From the NCBI RefSeq assembly GCF_902702775.1, contig NZ_LR738724.1:1488001-1552000 (forward strand): a stretch of 64,000 nt of DNA, given 5' to 3'. Below, in pieces: positions 9,628 to 17,612 of the stretch (the first letter of the stretch is position 1; each line of letters opens with the position of its first letter). Below the pieces are notes generated by a model, which was given only the letters and a program-made list of their open reading frames with translations, did no database searches and was not told where the DNA came from. This stretch comes from Streptococcus suis (GTDB lineage: Bacteria; Bacillota; Bacilli; Lactobacillales; Streptococcaceae). The translations under genes were made by a program, and so were the position numbers.

Positions 9628-10324
9628 TTCCTTTTATAAAATATCCCACTCCGCGACGAGTAAGAATGTATTCTGGTCTGCTTGGTGTATCTTCAATTTT
9701 CTCACGCAGACGACGAATCGTTACATCCACCGTGCGGACATCACCAAAGTAATCATAACCCCAAACTGTTTCCAATAGATGTTCTCGAGTCATAACCTGA
9801 CCTAAGTGTTTGGCCAGATGGTGGAGCAATTCAAACTCACGATGGGTCAGCTCCAGCTCTTTGCCATGCTTCTTAGCGACAAACGCATCAGGCAGAATGA
9901 CCAAATCGCCAATCACCAACTCTGGAGTCCCTGTTGACTCAATATTTGTCTGCGTCTCTGCCAATTCACTACGACGAAGAAGAGCCTTAACACGCGCCTG
10001 CAATTCACGATTAGAGAAGGGCTTGGTCACATAATCATCCGCCCCGATTTCAAGCCCGATAACCTTATCAAATTCGCTATCTTTAGCAGATAACATCAAG
10101 ATTGGAACATTGCTGGTCTTACGAATCGTTCGAGCGACTTCTAGTCCGTCCAATTCTGGCAGCATCAAGTCCAAAATGACAATGTCAGGAAACTCAGCCT
10201 CAAAGACTTCCAAGGCTTCACGTCCATCGAAAGCTGTCACAACTTCATATCCCTCGCGCGTCATATTAAACTTAATAATATCTGAGATTGGTTTTTCATC
10301 ATCTACAATTAATATTTTTTTCAT
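9620..10324 (-). CDS. vicR: Response regulator VicR (WalR)
   Basis: This 234-aa OmpR-family regulator controls cell-wall hydrolase and surface genes and is essential in most streptococci. Its receiver domain has the acidic pocket DDE (residues 8-10), phospho-acceptor Asp52 (LDLMLP) and the conserved Lys in VTKPF. The C-terminal winged helix ends in RRGVGYFI. It is first in vicRKX, divergent from an amino acid importer. The ribosome site AAAGG sits 10 bases before the ATG. Confidence 0.97.
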   Translation of the reverse strand: MKKILIVDDEKPISDIIKFNMTREGYEVVTAFDGREALEVFEAEFPDIVILDLMLPELDGLEVARTIRKTSNVPILMLSAKDSEFDKVIGLEIGADDYVTKPFSNRELQARVKALLRRSELAETQTNIESTGTPELVIGDLVILPDAFVAKKHGKELELTHREFELLHHLAKHLGQVMTREHLLETVWGYDYFGDVRTVDVTIRRLREKIEDTPSRPEYILTRRGVGYFIKGND

Positions 10325-10353
10325 TAGTATCTTACCTTTGCTTTATTTCTTCT

Positions 10354-10362
10354 ATTATATCA
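10354..10362 (-). promoter_or_regulatory. Extended -10 promoter of vicR
   Basis: On the minus strand TG-A-TATAAT (10354-10362) is an extended -10 element about 30 bases before the vicR start. No good -35 box is seen, as is common for extended -10 promoters. Confidence 0.5.
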
Positions 10363-10436
10363 AACTTACCTAAAAAATTCATATTTCAAAACCACCTGAC
10401 ACAGCTATGTCACATTTTATAACATACAATACATTA

Positions 10437-10481
10437 AATTGTCAGAATTTACTTGACATTGTATATAGGCAGTGCTAAGAT
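10437..10481 (+). promoter_or_regulatory. Promoter of the amino acid importer operon with CodY-like box
   Basis: TTGACA (10453-10458) and TAAGAT (10476-10481) are 17 bases apart, 37 bases before the first gene. Just upstream, AATTGTCAGAATTTA (10437-10451) resembles the CodY box AATTTTCWGAAAATT with four mismatches. CodY control of amino acid uptake would make sense, but the match is weak. Confidence 0.6.
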
Positions 10482-10517
10482 GGGAATACCTAAAAAACAC
10501 TATGCAAGGAGAATTTT

Positions 10518-11279
10518 ATGGCTTTAGTAGAATTTAAAGATGTCAACAAATACTATGGCGACTACCACGCCCTACACAATATCAACTTGGAATTCGAACC
10601 TGGACAGGTTGTCGTTCTCCTTGGACCTTCCGGATCCGGAAAATCTACTCTCATTCGCACGATTAACGGTTTAGAGGCAATTGATGAAGGAACGCTCATT
10701 GTCAACGGACATGATATTTCCTCTACTTCTATCAAAGAGCTCGTATCACTTCGCAAAGAAGTTGGCATGGTTTTCCAGCATTTTAACCTTTACCCACACA
10801 AAACCGTGTTAGAAAATGTTACTTTGGCACCTATTAAGGTTTTGGGAATCGATAAAGCTACGGCTGAAAAAACCGCTCAAAAGTATCTTGAGTTTGTTAA
10901 CCTCTGGGATCGGAAGGATTCCTACCCTGCTATGCTATCCGGAGGCCAAAAACAACGTGTCGCCATCGCTCGCGGCTTAGCTATGAAACCTGAGCTTCTA
11001 CTCTTCGATGAACCAACATCTGCCTTGGACCCAGAAACTATCGGCGATGTACTTGCAGTTATGCAAAAATTGGCACGTGACGGGATGAACATGATTGTCG
11101 TAACACACGAAATGGGCTTTGCCCGTGAAGTAGCTGATCGCATCATCTTCATGGCCGAGGGAGAAGTTTTAGTTGATACAACAGATGTGAATGGCTTCTT
11201 TGATAACCCGACAGAGCCTCGTGCCCAACAATTCCTCAGCAAGATTATCAACCACGAATCTGACAAAGTAAAACTCTAG
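10518..11279 (+). CDS. Polar amino acid ABC importer, ATP-binding protein (GlnQ type)
   Basis: This 253-aa ATPase powers an amino acid importer. It carries Walker A GPSGSGKS (~residue 34), the Q-loop at VFQHFNLYPHKT, signature LSGGQ, Walker B LLLFDEPTSALDPE and the switch His in VTHEM. The QHFNLYPH and LSGGQKQRVAIARGLA segments are typical of the polar amino acid uptake family. It is the first of four genes with 10-15 base gaps, each with its own ribosome site. Glutamine, glutamate or aspartate is the likely substrate class; the exact one is not clear. Confidence 0.95.
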   Translation: MALVEFKDVNKYYGDYHALHNINLEFEPGQVVVLLGPSGSGKSTLIRTINGLEAIDEGTLIVNGHDISSTSIKELVSLRKEVGMVFQHFNLYPHKTVLENVTLAPIKVLGIDKATAEKTAQKYLEFVNLWDRKDSYPAMLSGGQKQRVAIARGLAMKPELLLFDEPTSALDPETIGDVLAVMQKLARDGMNMIVVTHEMGFAREVADRIIFMAEGEVLVDTTDVNGFFDNPTEPRAQQFLSKIINHESDKVKL

Positions 11280-11289
11280 GAGGAAGTCT

Positions 11290-12129
11290 ATGGATAAGAA
11301 AAAAATCAACATTTTCTTTGCAATTAGATTATTGGTCTTCGGACTTATTCTTCTCGTTTTCGCAAAACAACCAGTAGCTCAAACAGAAACACCCGCATCC
11401 ATTACCAATAGTGATCAAGTTCAAGCTATCATCGATAGGGGCGTGCTCCGCGTCGGAGTGAAACAGGACGTTCCTAACTTTGGCTACAAGAACCCTGATA
11501 CTGGTGAATTCGAGGGAATGGAGATTGACATTGCTCGCAAAATTGCGGACGAGTTAGGGGTGGCGATTGAATTTACCCCTGTTACGGCACAAACTCGCGG
11601 ACCACTGCTTGATAACGGTCAAGTCGATATGGTCATCGCAACTTTTACCATCACCGAGGAGCGCAAGTTGCTCTACAATTTCACAACTCCTTACTACACA
11701 GATGCCGTTGGCTTCTTGGTCAATAAGGATAGCGGAATTAAGACCTTTACCGACCTGGATGGAAAGACAATCGGTGTGGCTCAGGGTTCTATTACACGTA
11801 CCCTCATCTCTGAACTAGCAGATAAGTATGGCATTTCAGTAAACTTTGCTGAACTTGGTTCTTATCCAGAACTCTCTGTCTCGCTACGTGCTCACCGTAC
11901 AGACGCATTTTCTGTAGACCAATCTATCCTTTCTGGGTATATCAGCTCGAAATCTGAACTCATGGACTTTAGCTTCTCAGCTTCTGACTATGGAATTGTT
12001 ACTAAATTATCTAACAAAGACCTTAACGACTACTTAAATAGTCTCGTAGAAAAATGGACTGCCGATACTAGCCTACAAAGCATCTATGATGCCAATGGCC
12101 TCAAACCAGTCACAGAAACTGACGAATAG
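11290..12129 (+). CDS. Amino acid ABC importer, substrate-binding protein without lipobox
   Basis: This 279-aa protein is a family 3 solute-binding protein: RGVLRVGVKQDVPNFG opens the first lobe, followed by GMEIDIARKIA and the TITEERK loop. It captures the amino acid outside the membrane for the two permeases downstream. The N-terminus has a Lys-rich start and one hydrophobic segment (about residues 9-26), but no Cys for lipid attachment, where Gram-positive family members normally carry a lipobox. It may stay anchored by the uncleaved segment or be released after the AQ region. The ribosome site is AGGAGG. Confidence 0.93.
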   Translation: MDKKKINIFFAIRLLVFGLILLVFAKQPVAQTETPASITNSDQVQAIIDRGVLRVGVKQDVPNFGYKNPDTGEFEGMEIDIARKIADELGVAIEFTPVTAQTRGPLLDNGQVDMVIATFTITEERKLLYNFTTPYYTDAVGFLVNKDSGIKTFTDLDGKTIGVAQGSITRTLISELADKYGISVNFAELGSYPELSVSLRAHRTDAFSVDQSILSGYISSKSELMDFSFSASDYGIVTKLSNKDLNDYLNSLVEKWTADTSLQSIYDANGLKPVTETDE

Positions 12130-12143
12130 AAAGGTGAAACAAT

Positions 12144-12842
12144 ATGACAGTTTTAACAACTAGTCCTTACTCTTGGGAGAATTGGGTCAGTTATTTCAAG
12201 GATTTCCCAACCTTTTTCCAAGGCTTTCTCTTTACCTTAGCCATTTCTGTCGGGGCCTTTATCATGGCCATGTTTTTAGGAATTGTCTTTGGTAGTCTCT
12301 CTTCAAGTAAAAATAAAGTTTTAAAAATCATCGCACGTGTCTATGTTGAATACTATCAAAATACACCGCTTTTGGTTCAGTTCATGATTGTTTATTATGG
12401 ACTTCCACTGATTTCAAATTATGTCCTCATGCCGTCCATCTACTGGACAGCTGTTATCTGCGTGGGCCTCTATCACGGTGCCTATATCGCAGAGGTCATT
12501 CGTGCAGGGATTGAGGCTGTGCCTACCGGGCAAACTGAAGCCGCACTTTCACAGGGATTTACCCAGGCTGAAACCATGCGAATCATCATATTGCCACAGG
12601 CCATTCCTACGATTCTGCCACCTTTGACCAACCAAGTAGTAAACTTAATCAAGAATACGGCTACTGTTGCCATTATCTCTGGAGCTGATATTATGTTTAT
12701 GACAAAATCTTGGTCTGCCATGAATGCCAACTACATACCAGCCTTTGCTGGTGCTGCTTTCCTTTACTTCATCATGTGCTTCCCTGTTGCAAGCTGGGGC
12801 CGTCGTATTGAAGAAAAGAATAAGTCTGCATTTTCACACTAA
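12144..12842 (+). CDS. Amino acid ABC importer permease 1
   Basis: This 232-aa membrane protein has five to six predicted membrane segments and the binding-protein-dependent transport loop EVIRAGIEAVPTGQTEAALSQGF that docks the ATPase. YQNTPLLVQ is the family hallmark of polar amino acid permeases (HEQ/His-Glu-Gln type). It sits third in the operon and pairs with the next gene to form a heterodimeric channel. Confidence 0.94.
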   Translation: MTVLTTSPYSWENWVSYFKDFPTFFQGFLFTLAISVGAFIMAMFLGIVFGSLSSSKNKVLKIIARVYVEYYQNTPLLVQFMIVYYGLPLISNYVLMPSIYWTAVICVGLYHGAYIAEVIRAGIEAVPTGQTEAALSQGFTQAETMRIIILPQAIPTILPPLTNQVVNLIKNTATVAIISGADIMFMTKSWSAMNANYIPAFAGAAFLYFIMCFPVASWGRRIEEKNKSAFSH

Positions 12843-12856
12843 GAGGAGGTTGAACG

Positions 12857-13516
12857 ATGAATTATGTTTTAGAATTACTCAAACCTTCAACCTTCCAACT
12901 CTTGTGGAACGGCTTGAAACTCACTCTCTATATTTCCAGTATTTCCGTGGTCTTGTCTGTCCTGTTTGGTATGATTTTGGCCATTATGCGAAATGGAAAA
13001 AATCCACTCTTCAAGTGGATTGCGACAATCTATATCGAGTTTGTGCGTAATGTCCCAAACTTGTTGTGGATTTTCACTGTCTTCTTGGTCTTCCAAATGA
13101 AGTCAACGCCTGCTGGTATCACTGCTTTTACTATTTTTACCACGGCAGCCATGGCCGAGATTATCCGTGGTGGTCTCAACGCCATCGGACCGGGCCAGAC
13201 CGAAGCTGGTTTATCACAGGGTTTTACTCCAGTGCAAATCATGGTCTATATCATCATGCCGCAGGCCATTCGCAAGATGCTGCCAGCCATCATCTCGCAG
13301 ATTGTAACGGTCATCAAGGACACTAGTTTCCTCTACTCCGTTATCGCCTTGCAAGAACTCTTTGGTTCTAGTCAAATCCTCATGGGACGCTACTTTGAGG
13401 CAGAACAAGTTTTCGCCCTCTATCTCATGGTCGCCTTGATTTACTTTAGCATCAACTTTGCCATCTCAAGCCTGTCACGTTATGTGGCTAAGTCTTGGGC
13501 GAGCAGCATAGAGTAA
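12857..13516 (+). CDS. Amino acid ABC importer permease 2
   Basis: This 219-aa permease is the partner of the preceding one, with the same five-segment layout. FVRNVPNLLWIF matches the polar amino acid permease hallmark, and the loop EIIRGGLNAIGPGQTEAGLS is the ATPase-docking loop. It has an AGGAGG ribosome site. A strong terminator follows directly, closing the operon. Confidence 0.94.
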   Translation: MNYVLELLKPSTFQLLWNGLKLTLYISSISVVLSVLFGMILAIMRNGKNPLFKWIATIYIEFVRNVPNLLWIFTVFLVFQMKSTPAGITAFTIFTTAAMAEIIRGGLNAIGPGQTEAGLSQGFTPVQIMVYIIMPQAIRKMLPAIISQIVTVIKDTSFLYSVIALQELFGSSQILMGRYFEAEQVFALYLMVALIYFSINFAISSLSRYVAKSWASSIE

Positions 13517-13521
13517 GATTT

Positions 13522-13548
13522 CTCCCAGCCAGTCGGTTGGGAGTTTTT
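13522..13548 (+). terminator. Terminator of the amino acid importer operon
   Basis: CTCCCAGCC and GGTTGGGAG pair (one G-T) around a 4-base loop, followed by TTTTTGTG. Confidence 0.85.
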
Positions 13549-13561
13549 GTGTTTGTAACAA

Positions 13562-14434
13562 CTATTTTAAGAATGAATAATGATGATCTTTTACCTTGAT
13601 TGTTACGAAAAAACTTGTCGACTGCACTCCAGGTCTACGAAAACCAATTCTATAGGTTCCGTCTTCCACATTAGAATAGTCAAATGTTTCGACTTTCTGT
13701 TTTAAATCAGCTAGTAATTTATCTTCCTCTACTAAGTCGTTTTCTAAACCAAGGTCCTTCTTATTAAAAAATTCAACTTCAATTACCGCCATTTCTTCCT
13801 CCATGAGCCAGTCTAAATTAATATCATAAAAACCTGCAAAAGCCCGACCATTATAGCGATTTTCCTCTACCTTTTCATAAAACTTTATCAGTTTTTCATC
13901 CTGAGTTTCAAGCCTACCATCCACTTCAAACAAAGTGAAATCTTTTTCTTCCATCAATTTAAATATCTGCTGTGCCTGATTCAGTAAATATTTACCTCTC
14001 GGCTGATGCCACATAGCTTGGTCAACGATACCATCAAATTGATACAACATTCCGCTTGGACTATCATCAAAATAGACCGTCATATTTAGTAGTCCGTTTA
14101 ATGCCTCCTGTCCTTCAATTCGGTTATTGACCAAAGTATCAGAGGATTGAAGTGTAATTGACTGACCGTCTATAACTTCGGTATAATCATACTCTAAAAC
14201 ATCCCATGGGTTACCAATGGCTATAGGACGAAATTTTGTCAACTCCACCTTACCAGTGAAACCATATGACTCCATCCCCTGTTCAAGCATCATCTGATAC
14301 GATATCAATTCCTCTCGACTAGCCACCCTAGGACTAAATAAGAGACACAAACCAACTATCATGACAATAAAGAAACCAACAATTCCTAACATCAGACCTA
14401 CAATAACTTTTATTACTCTCTTCATTACTACCAT
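13562..14434 (-). CDS. Hypothetical membrane-anchored protein
   Basis: I do not recognise this 290-aa protein. It has a basic start, one strong hydrophobic segment (about residues 10-30) and a ~255-residue soluble part with many Glu, Asp and aromatic residues, so it is probably an anchored extracellular protein. There is no lipobox Cys at the segment end. I use the ATG at 14432-14434 with AAGGA five bases upstream; a GTG one codon earlier and an ATG three codons later are also possible. It is convergent with the amino acid importer and downstream of thrS, but separated from it by a terminator. Confidence 0.75.
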   Translation of the reverse strand: MVVMKRVIKVIVGLMLGIVGFFIVMIVGLCLLFSPRVASREELISYQMMLEQGMESYGFTGKVELTKFRPIAIGNPWDVLEYDYTEVIDGQSITLQSSDTLVNNRIEGQEALNGLLNMTVYFDDSPSGMLYQFDGIVDQAMWHQPRGKYLLNQAQQIFKLMEEKDFTLFEVDGRLETQDEKLIKFYEKVEENRYNGRAFAGFYDINLDWLMEEEMAVIEVEFFNKKDLGLENDLVEEDKLLADLKQKVETFDYSNVEDGTYRIGFRRPGVQSTSFFVTIKVKDHHYSFLK

Positions 14435-14460
14435 CACTTTCCTTGACTATTATACCAAAA

Positions 14461-14482
14461 AAGAAGCCCTTTTGGACTTCTT
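14461..14482 (-). terminator. Terminator of thrS
   Basis: On the minus strand AAGAAGTCC and GGGCTTCTT pair around AAAA, followed by TTTTTT. It lies 7 bases after the thrS stop. Confidence 0.8.
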
Positions 14483-14489
14483 ACTTTAT

Positions 14490-16439
14490 TTATTCAGCAT
14501 CAGCTGGACGTGACTTGCGAGCAATATCTGCTAAGATATGGTCCACAAATTCTGATACAGACTGAGTTTGTGTTGCCTTGCTTCCGTAACGACGAACGTT
14601 GACAGCATTGTCTTCCATTTCCTTATCACCGACGATGAGTTGGTATGGAATCTTGCTAGTCTGACTCTGACGAATCTTGTACTGCATCTTCTCGTTCCGC
14701 TCATCCACGTGTACACGAACGCCACGGTCTTGCAATTCTTTGGCAACCTTCCAAGCGTAATCCAAGTGAGCTTCCACAGAGATTGGAATCATAGTCACTT
14801 GGGTTGGAGCCAACCAAGTTGGGAAGGCGCCCTTGTAGGTTTCAATCAAAATGGCAGTGAAGCGTTCCATGGTCGAGATAACACCGCGGTGAATCATGAC
14901 TGGGCGGTGCTCCTCACCGTCAGCACCAATGTAGGTCAAGCCAAAGCGTTCTGGTAAGAGGAAGTCCAACTGAATGGTTGACAGAGTTTCCTCATTACCA
15001 AGGGCAGTCTTAACCTGAATATCCAACTTCGGACCGTAGAAGGCTGCCTCACCCTCTGCTTCAAAGTAGTCCACACCCATTTCATCCATGGCACCCTTCA
15101 GCATACGCTGGGCATTTTCCCACATCTCATCGTTGTCATAGTACTTCTCTTTGTCCTCTGGGTCACGATAAGACAGGCGGAAACGGTAGTCGTTTAGGTT
15201 AAAATCTGCGTACACATCGATAATCAACTGGAGAGCTTTTTTGAACTCTTCTTGGATTTGCTCAGGTGTCACGAAGATATGACCGTCGTTAAGAGTCATC
15301 TCACGTACACGCTGCAAACCAGTAAGAGCACCAGATTTTTCATAGCGGTGCATCATACCAAGCTCAGCGATACGCACTGGCAATTCACGGTAAGAACGCA
15401 CATGGTTTTTATAAACTTGAATGTGGTGCGGACAGTTCATCGGACGAAGCACAAACTCCTCACCGTCGCCCATGTCCATAGTTGGGAACATGTCTTCATG
15501 GTAATGTTCCCAGTGACCCGAAGTCTTGTAGAGTTCAACCGAAGCCAACGGTGGTGTGTAGACGTGCTGATAACCTGAAGCCAATTCCTTGTCTGTGATG
15601 TAACGCTCCAAGGTACGACGGATAGTTGCACCGTTTGGCAACCAGAATGGTAAGCCTTGACCAACTTCTTGGCTGATCATGAAGAGGTCCAATTCCTTAC
15701 CAAGTTTACGGTGGTCACGTTCTTTGGCTTCCTCACGCATTTGAAGGTAAGCCTTGAGGTCTTTCTTGTCAAACCAAGCTGTACCATAAACACGTTGCAT
15801 CATCGGATTTTCGCTCTTACCACGCCAGTAGGCACCAGCCACGTTGAGCAATTCAAAAATCTGGATACGGCCTGTTGACGGAACGTGTGGGCCACGGCAG
15901 AGGTCAACGTATTCACCCTGGGTATAAATGGTCAAACCGCCCTCATCATCAGAATGCTCCTGAATCAATTCCAACTTGTATGGATCGTTTTTGAAAATCT
16001 CAAGAGCTTCTTCCTTGGTCACCTCACGGCGTTCTGAAGGGAAGTTTTCCTTGACAATCTTCATCATTTCTTCCTGAATGCGTGGCAGGTCTTCATTTGA
16101 AATCTGACCAGCCGCATTGTCCGTATCATAGTAGAAACCGTCCTGAATAGCTGGACCAACCCCCAACTTAATGTCTGGGAAAAGACGACGAGCCGCTTGG
16201 GCAAACAAGTGAGCTGCTGAGTGACGCAAGATGTCCAAGGCATCCTCGTGGTCAGGCGTTACGATTTCAAGCGTGCCGTCCTCTTCAATGGCACGAGCGG
16301 TGTCAATCAATTTACCATTAAACTTACCAGCAAGAGCCTTTTTAGCCAAAGACTTGCTGATGCTCTCCGCAATTTCAAAAGTAGTCACACCAGCTTGGTA
16401 CTCACGAACAGCACCATCTGGGAAAGTAATATGAATCAT
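14490..16439 (-). CDS. thrS: Threonyl-tRNA synthetase
   Basis: This 649-aa class II synthetase charges tRNA-Thr. In order: N-terminal TGS domain (residues 1-60), the editing domain with [10 protein letters not shown] (~75-95), the catalytic core with motif 2 near [18 protein letters not shown] and motif 3 near [13 protein letters not shown], and the anticodon-binding domain (~545-645). The start MIHITFPDG is the family start; the frame is open 21 codons further upstream through a repeat, but that is not coding. No clear ribosome site stands before this ATG. Expression should be set by the T-box at 16973-17198, with a broken MazG-like gene between. Confidence 0.97.
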   Translation of the reverse strand: MIHITFPDGAVREYQAGVTTFEIAESISKSLAKKALAGKFNGKLIDTARAIEEDGTLEIVTPDHEDALDILRHSAAHLFAQAARRLFPDIKLGVGPAIQDGFYYDTDNAAGQISNEDLPRIQEEMMKIVKENFPSERREVTKEEALEIFKNDPYKLELIQEHSDDEGGLTIYTQGEYVDLCRGPHVPSTGRIQIFELLNVAGAYWRGKSENPMMQRVYGTAWFDKKDLKAYLQMREEAKERDHRKLGKELDLFMISQEVGQGLPFWLPNGATIRRTLERYITDKELASGYQHVYTPPLASVELYKTSGHWEHYHEDMFPTMDMGDGEEFVLRPMNCPHHIQVYKNHVRSYRELPVRIAELGMMHRYEKSGALTGLQRVREMTLNDGHIFVTPEQIQEEFKKALQLIIDVYADFNLNDYRFRLSYRDPEDKEKYYDNDEMWENAQRMLKGAMDEMGVDYFEAEGEAAFYGPKLDIQVKTALGNEETLSTIQLDFLLPERFGLTYIGADGEEHRPVMIHRGVISTMERFTAILIETYKGAFPTWLAPTQVTMIPISVEAHLDYAWKVAKELQDRGVRVHVDERNEKMQYKIRQSQTSKIPYQLIVGDKEMEDNAVNVRRYGSKATQTQSVSEFVDHILADIARKSRPADAE

Positions 16440-16475
16440 AATATAAGATATAAAGGGCGTTAAGCGGACACAGAC

Positions 16476-16527
16476 AAAATAGGAAACAGAACGACGACGC
16501 AAGCGTCTAGTTCTCGTTTATCTTTTT
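16476..16527. repeat. Imperfect long inverted repeat directly upstream of thrS
   Basis: Two 25-base arms (16476-16500 and 16503-16527) pair with a few mismatches and bulges around a 2-base centre, with the perfect inner pair GACGC/GCGTC. A second shorter stem, CCGTATT with AATACGG, lies just upstream (about 16542-16567). Together they fill the immediate 5' side of thrS and look like a small mobile hairpin element or a leader structure. Confidence 0.5.
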
Positions 16528-16627
16528 GGCCCAGTCCGTAGCCCGTATTCAGTTCAACCAAATACGGATGCCCTAGTCCTTTCTATTTTTTTATTTTTAA
16601 TCCCCAGTAACTCTTCTTTTTGAGTTA

Positions 16628-16960
16628 TCAGGTTTCCATTTCTTTTTGACTGTCAATATCCAGTCGATCGGCTAATTCGATCAACCACCAGATATTTTCA
16701 GCCAGTTTATGCTCCAAAGTATAAGGCGTTTCATCATAGTAACGACCCTGCTTGGTCATAATCAGGCGGTTCATACTGCCAATATCATTGGTCAACAAGT
16801 CTTTATTTTAAGTTGTTGAGCTGAAACAGTCTATCCCCAGACTGTTTCACTCCTCAATGGACCACTCTTTGTCGTGGTGCTTGACTTCCAACTCTCTGTA
16901 AGCCTTGCGAATGGCTAGGCAACGGTCAATCGTTTCTTGTGGAATGCTGGTCAACTTCAT
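16628..16960 (-). pseudogene. MazG-like nucleotide pyrophosphohydrolase, interrupted by a 48-base insertion
   Basis: An ATG at 16958-16960 with an AAGGAG site opens a 37-codon frame (MKLTSIPQETIDRCLAIRKA...) ending in TGA at 16847-16849. The same frame resumes at about 16801 with DLLTNDIGSMNRLIMTKQGR and runs through HKLAENIWWLIELADRLDID to TGA at 16628-16630. The parts read as one MazG-like protein of the house-cleaning dNTP hydrolase superfamily. The 48 bases between (16802-16849) keep frame but carry TGA and TAA stops and a 10-bp hairpin repeat. The reading as a disrupted gene is strong; the exact family is my judgement. It lies between the T-box and thrS on the same strand. Confidence 0.7.
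16823..16848. repeat. Hairpin repeat inside the MazG-like pseudogene
   Basis: GAAACAGTCT and AGACTGTTTC form a perfect 10-bp stem around ATCCCC. The same AAACAGTCT...AGACTGTTT stem with a near-identical loop recurs at 49097-49122. Confidence 0.75.
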
Positions 16961-16972
16961 CTCCTTGTTTTG

Positions 16973-17198
16973 TCAAAAAAGAAAATACGACGCCCTCGCA
17001 AAAGGACGTCGTAACGTGGTTCCACCTTCATTCGCAGTCACGCTGAAAAGCCTGACTACCTCAGATTGGCGATAAGGGAACCACCCTTTTATGTTTGCAT
17101 AAAATCATACCGAGTAGTGTCAATCCTATCCTCTATGTGCTTGCACCAACCGCCCACTCTCTCAAAGATTTCCTAGAATTGATAAGTCTCTAGAGGCT
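16973..17198 (-). promoter_or_regulatory. T-box leader of thrS (threonine-tRNA sensing)
   Basis: On the minus strand the T-box core AAGGTGGAACCACG lies at about 17015-17029. Right after it come a terminator stem (16987-16995 against 17004-17012, one mismatch) and a T-rich run at 16973-16986. Upstream lies a Stem I region with paired segments. Uncharged tRNA-Thr should stabilise the antiterminator and let transcription proceed through the MazG-like remnant into thrS. I could not assign the specifier codon with confidence; ACA or ACT near 17118-17125 are candidates. Confidence 0.9.
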
Positions 17199-17227
17199 AT
17201 TATAACAAGGATTTTCTGATTTTTCAA
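17199..17227 (-). promoter_or_regulatory. Promoter of the thrS T-box transcript
   Basis: TTGAAA (17222-17227) and TATAAT (17199-17204) are 17 bases apart on the minus strand, just before the T-box leader. The -35 box overlaps the end of the preceding membrane gene. Confidence 0.75.
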
Positions 17228-17598
17228 GGATTTTTCCTCATTTTCTTTCTTAGAGAAAATAGCAGAGCTCCTATCCCATTTCCAATCAGAGCACATAAGG
17301 TGTAGACAATCTGATAGAGAACAATCCATTCCTTAAAGAAAAAGATGGTTACAGGATAAAGCAGTAAAACCAAGGCAAGAAGGCTTGGAGAAAAACCGTG
17401 AAAAAATCCATAAAGAAGACCTGTTAGGAATAGTACAATGGGAGTATAGAGCAATATATTCCCGACCACCAGTTCCTTAGAAAGCATGGTGTCACTAATC
17501 AGATGAAAGGCAATCAGATAAATACCTGCATACATGGATAGAACAATGAGAGTTGCCAAAACCGGATTCTTCCAACTCTCTTTCCGAAGCTTTTCCAT
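17224..17598 (-). CDS. Small membrane protein, hypothetical
   Basis: This 124-aa protein has four hydrophobic segments (about residues 15-35, 42-63, 68-88 and 93-112) and a basic C-terminus (SLRKKMRKNP). I do not recognise a family. It lies 14 bases downstream of the glycolipid glycosyltransferase pair on the same strand and so probably belongs to their operon, which suggests a role in membrane lipid or envelope work by context only. Its stop overlaps the thrS promoter. Confidence 0.75.
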   Translation of the reverse strand: MEKLRKESWKNPVLATLIVLSMYAGIYLIAFHLISDTMLSKELVVGNILLYTPIVLFLTGLLYGFFHGFSPSLLALVLLLYPVTIFFFKEWIVLYQIVYTLCALIGNGIGALLFSLRKKMRKNP

Positions 17599-17612
17599 TT
17601 GAAACCTCCAAA

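Noticed and set aside
16440..16502. 21-codon N-terminal extension of thrS
   Set aside because: It runs through a foldback repeat, has no family match, and the family start MIHITFPDG is at 16439.
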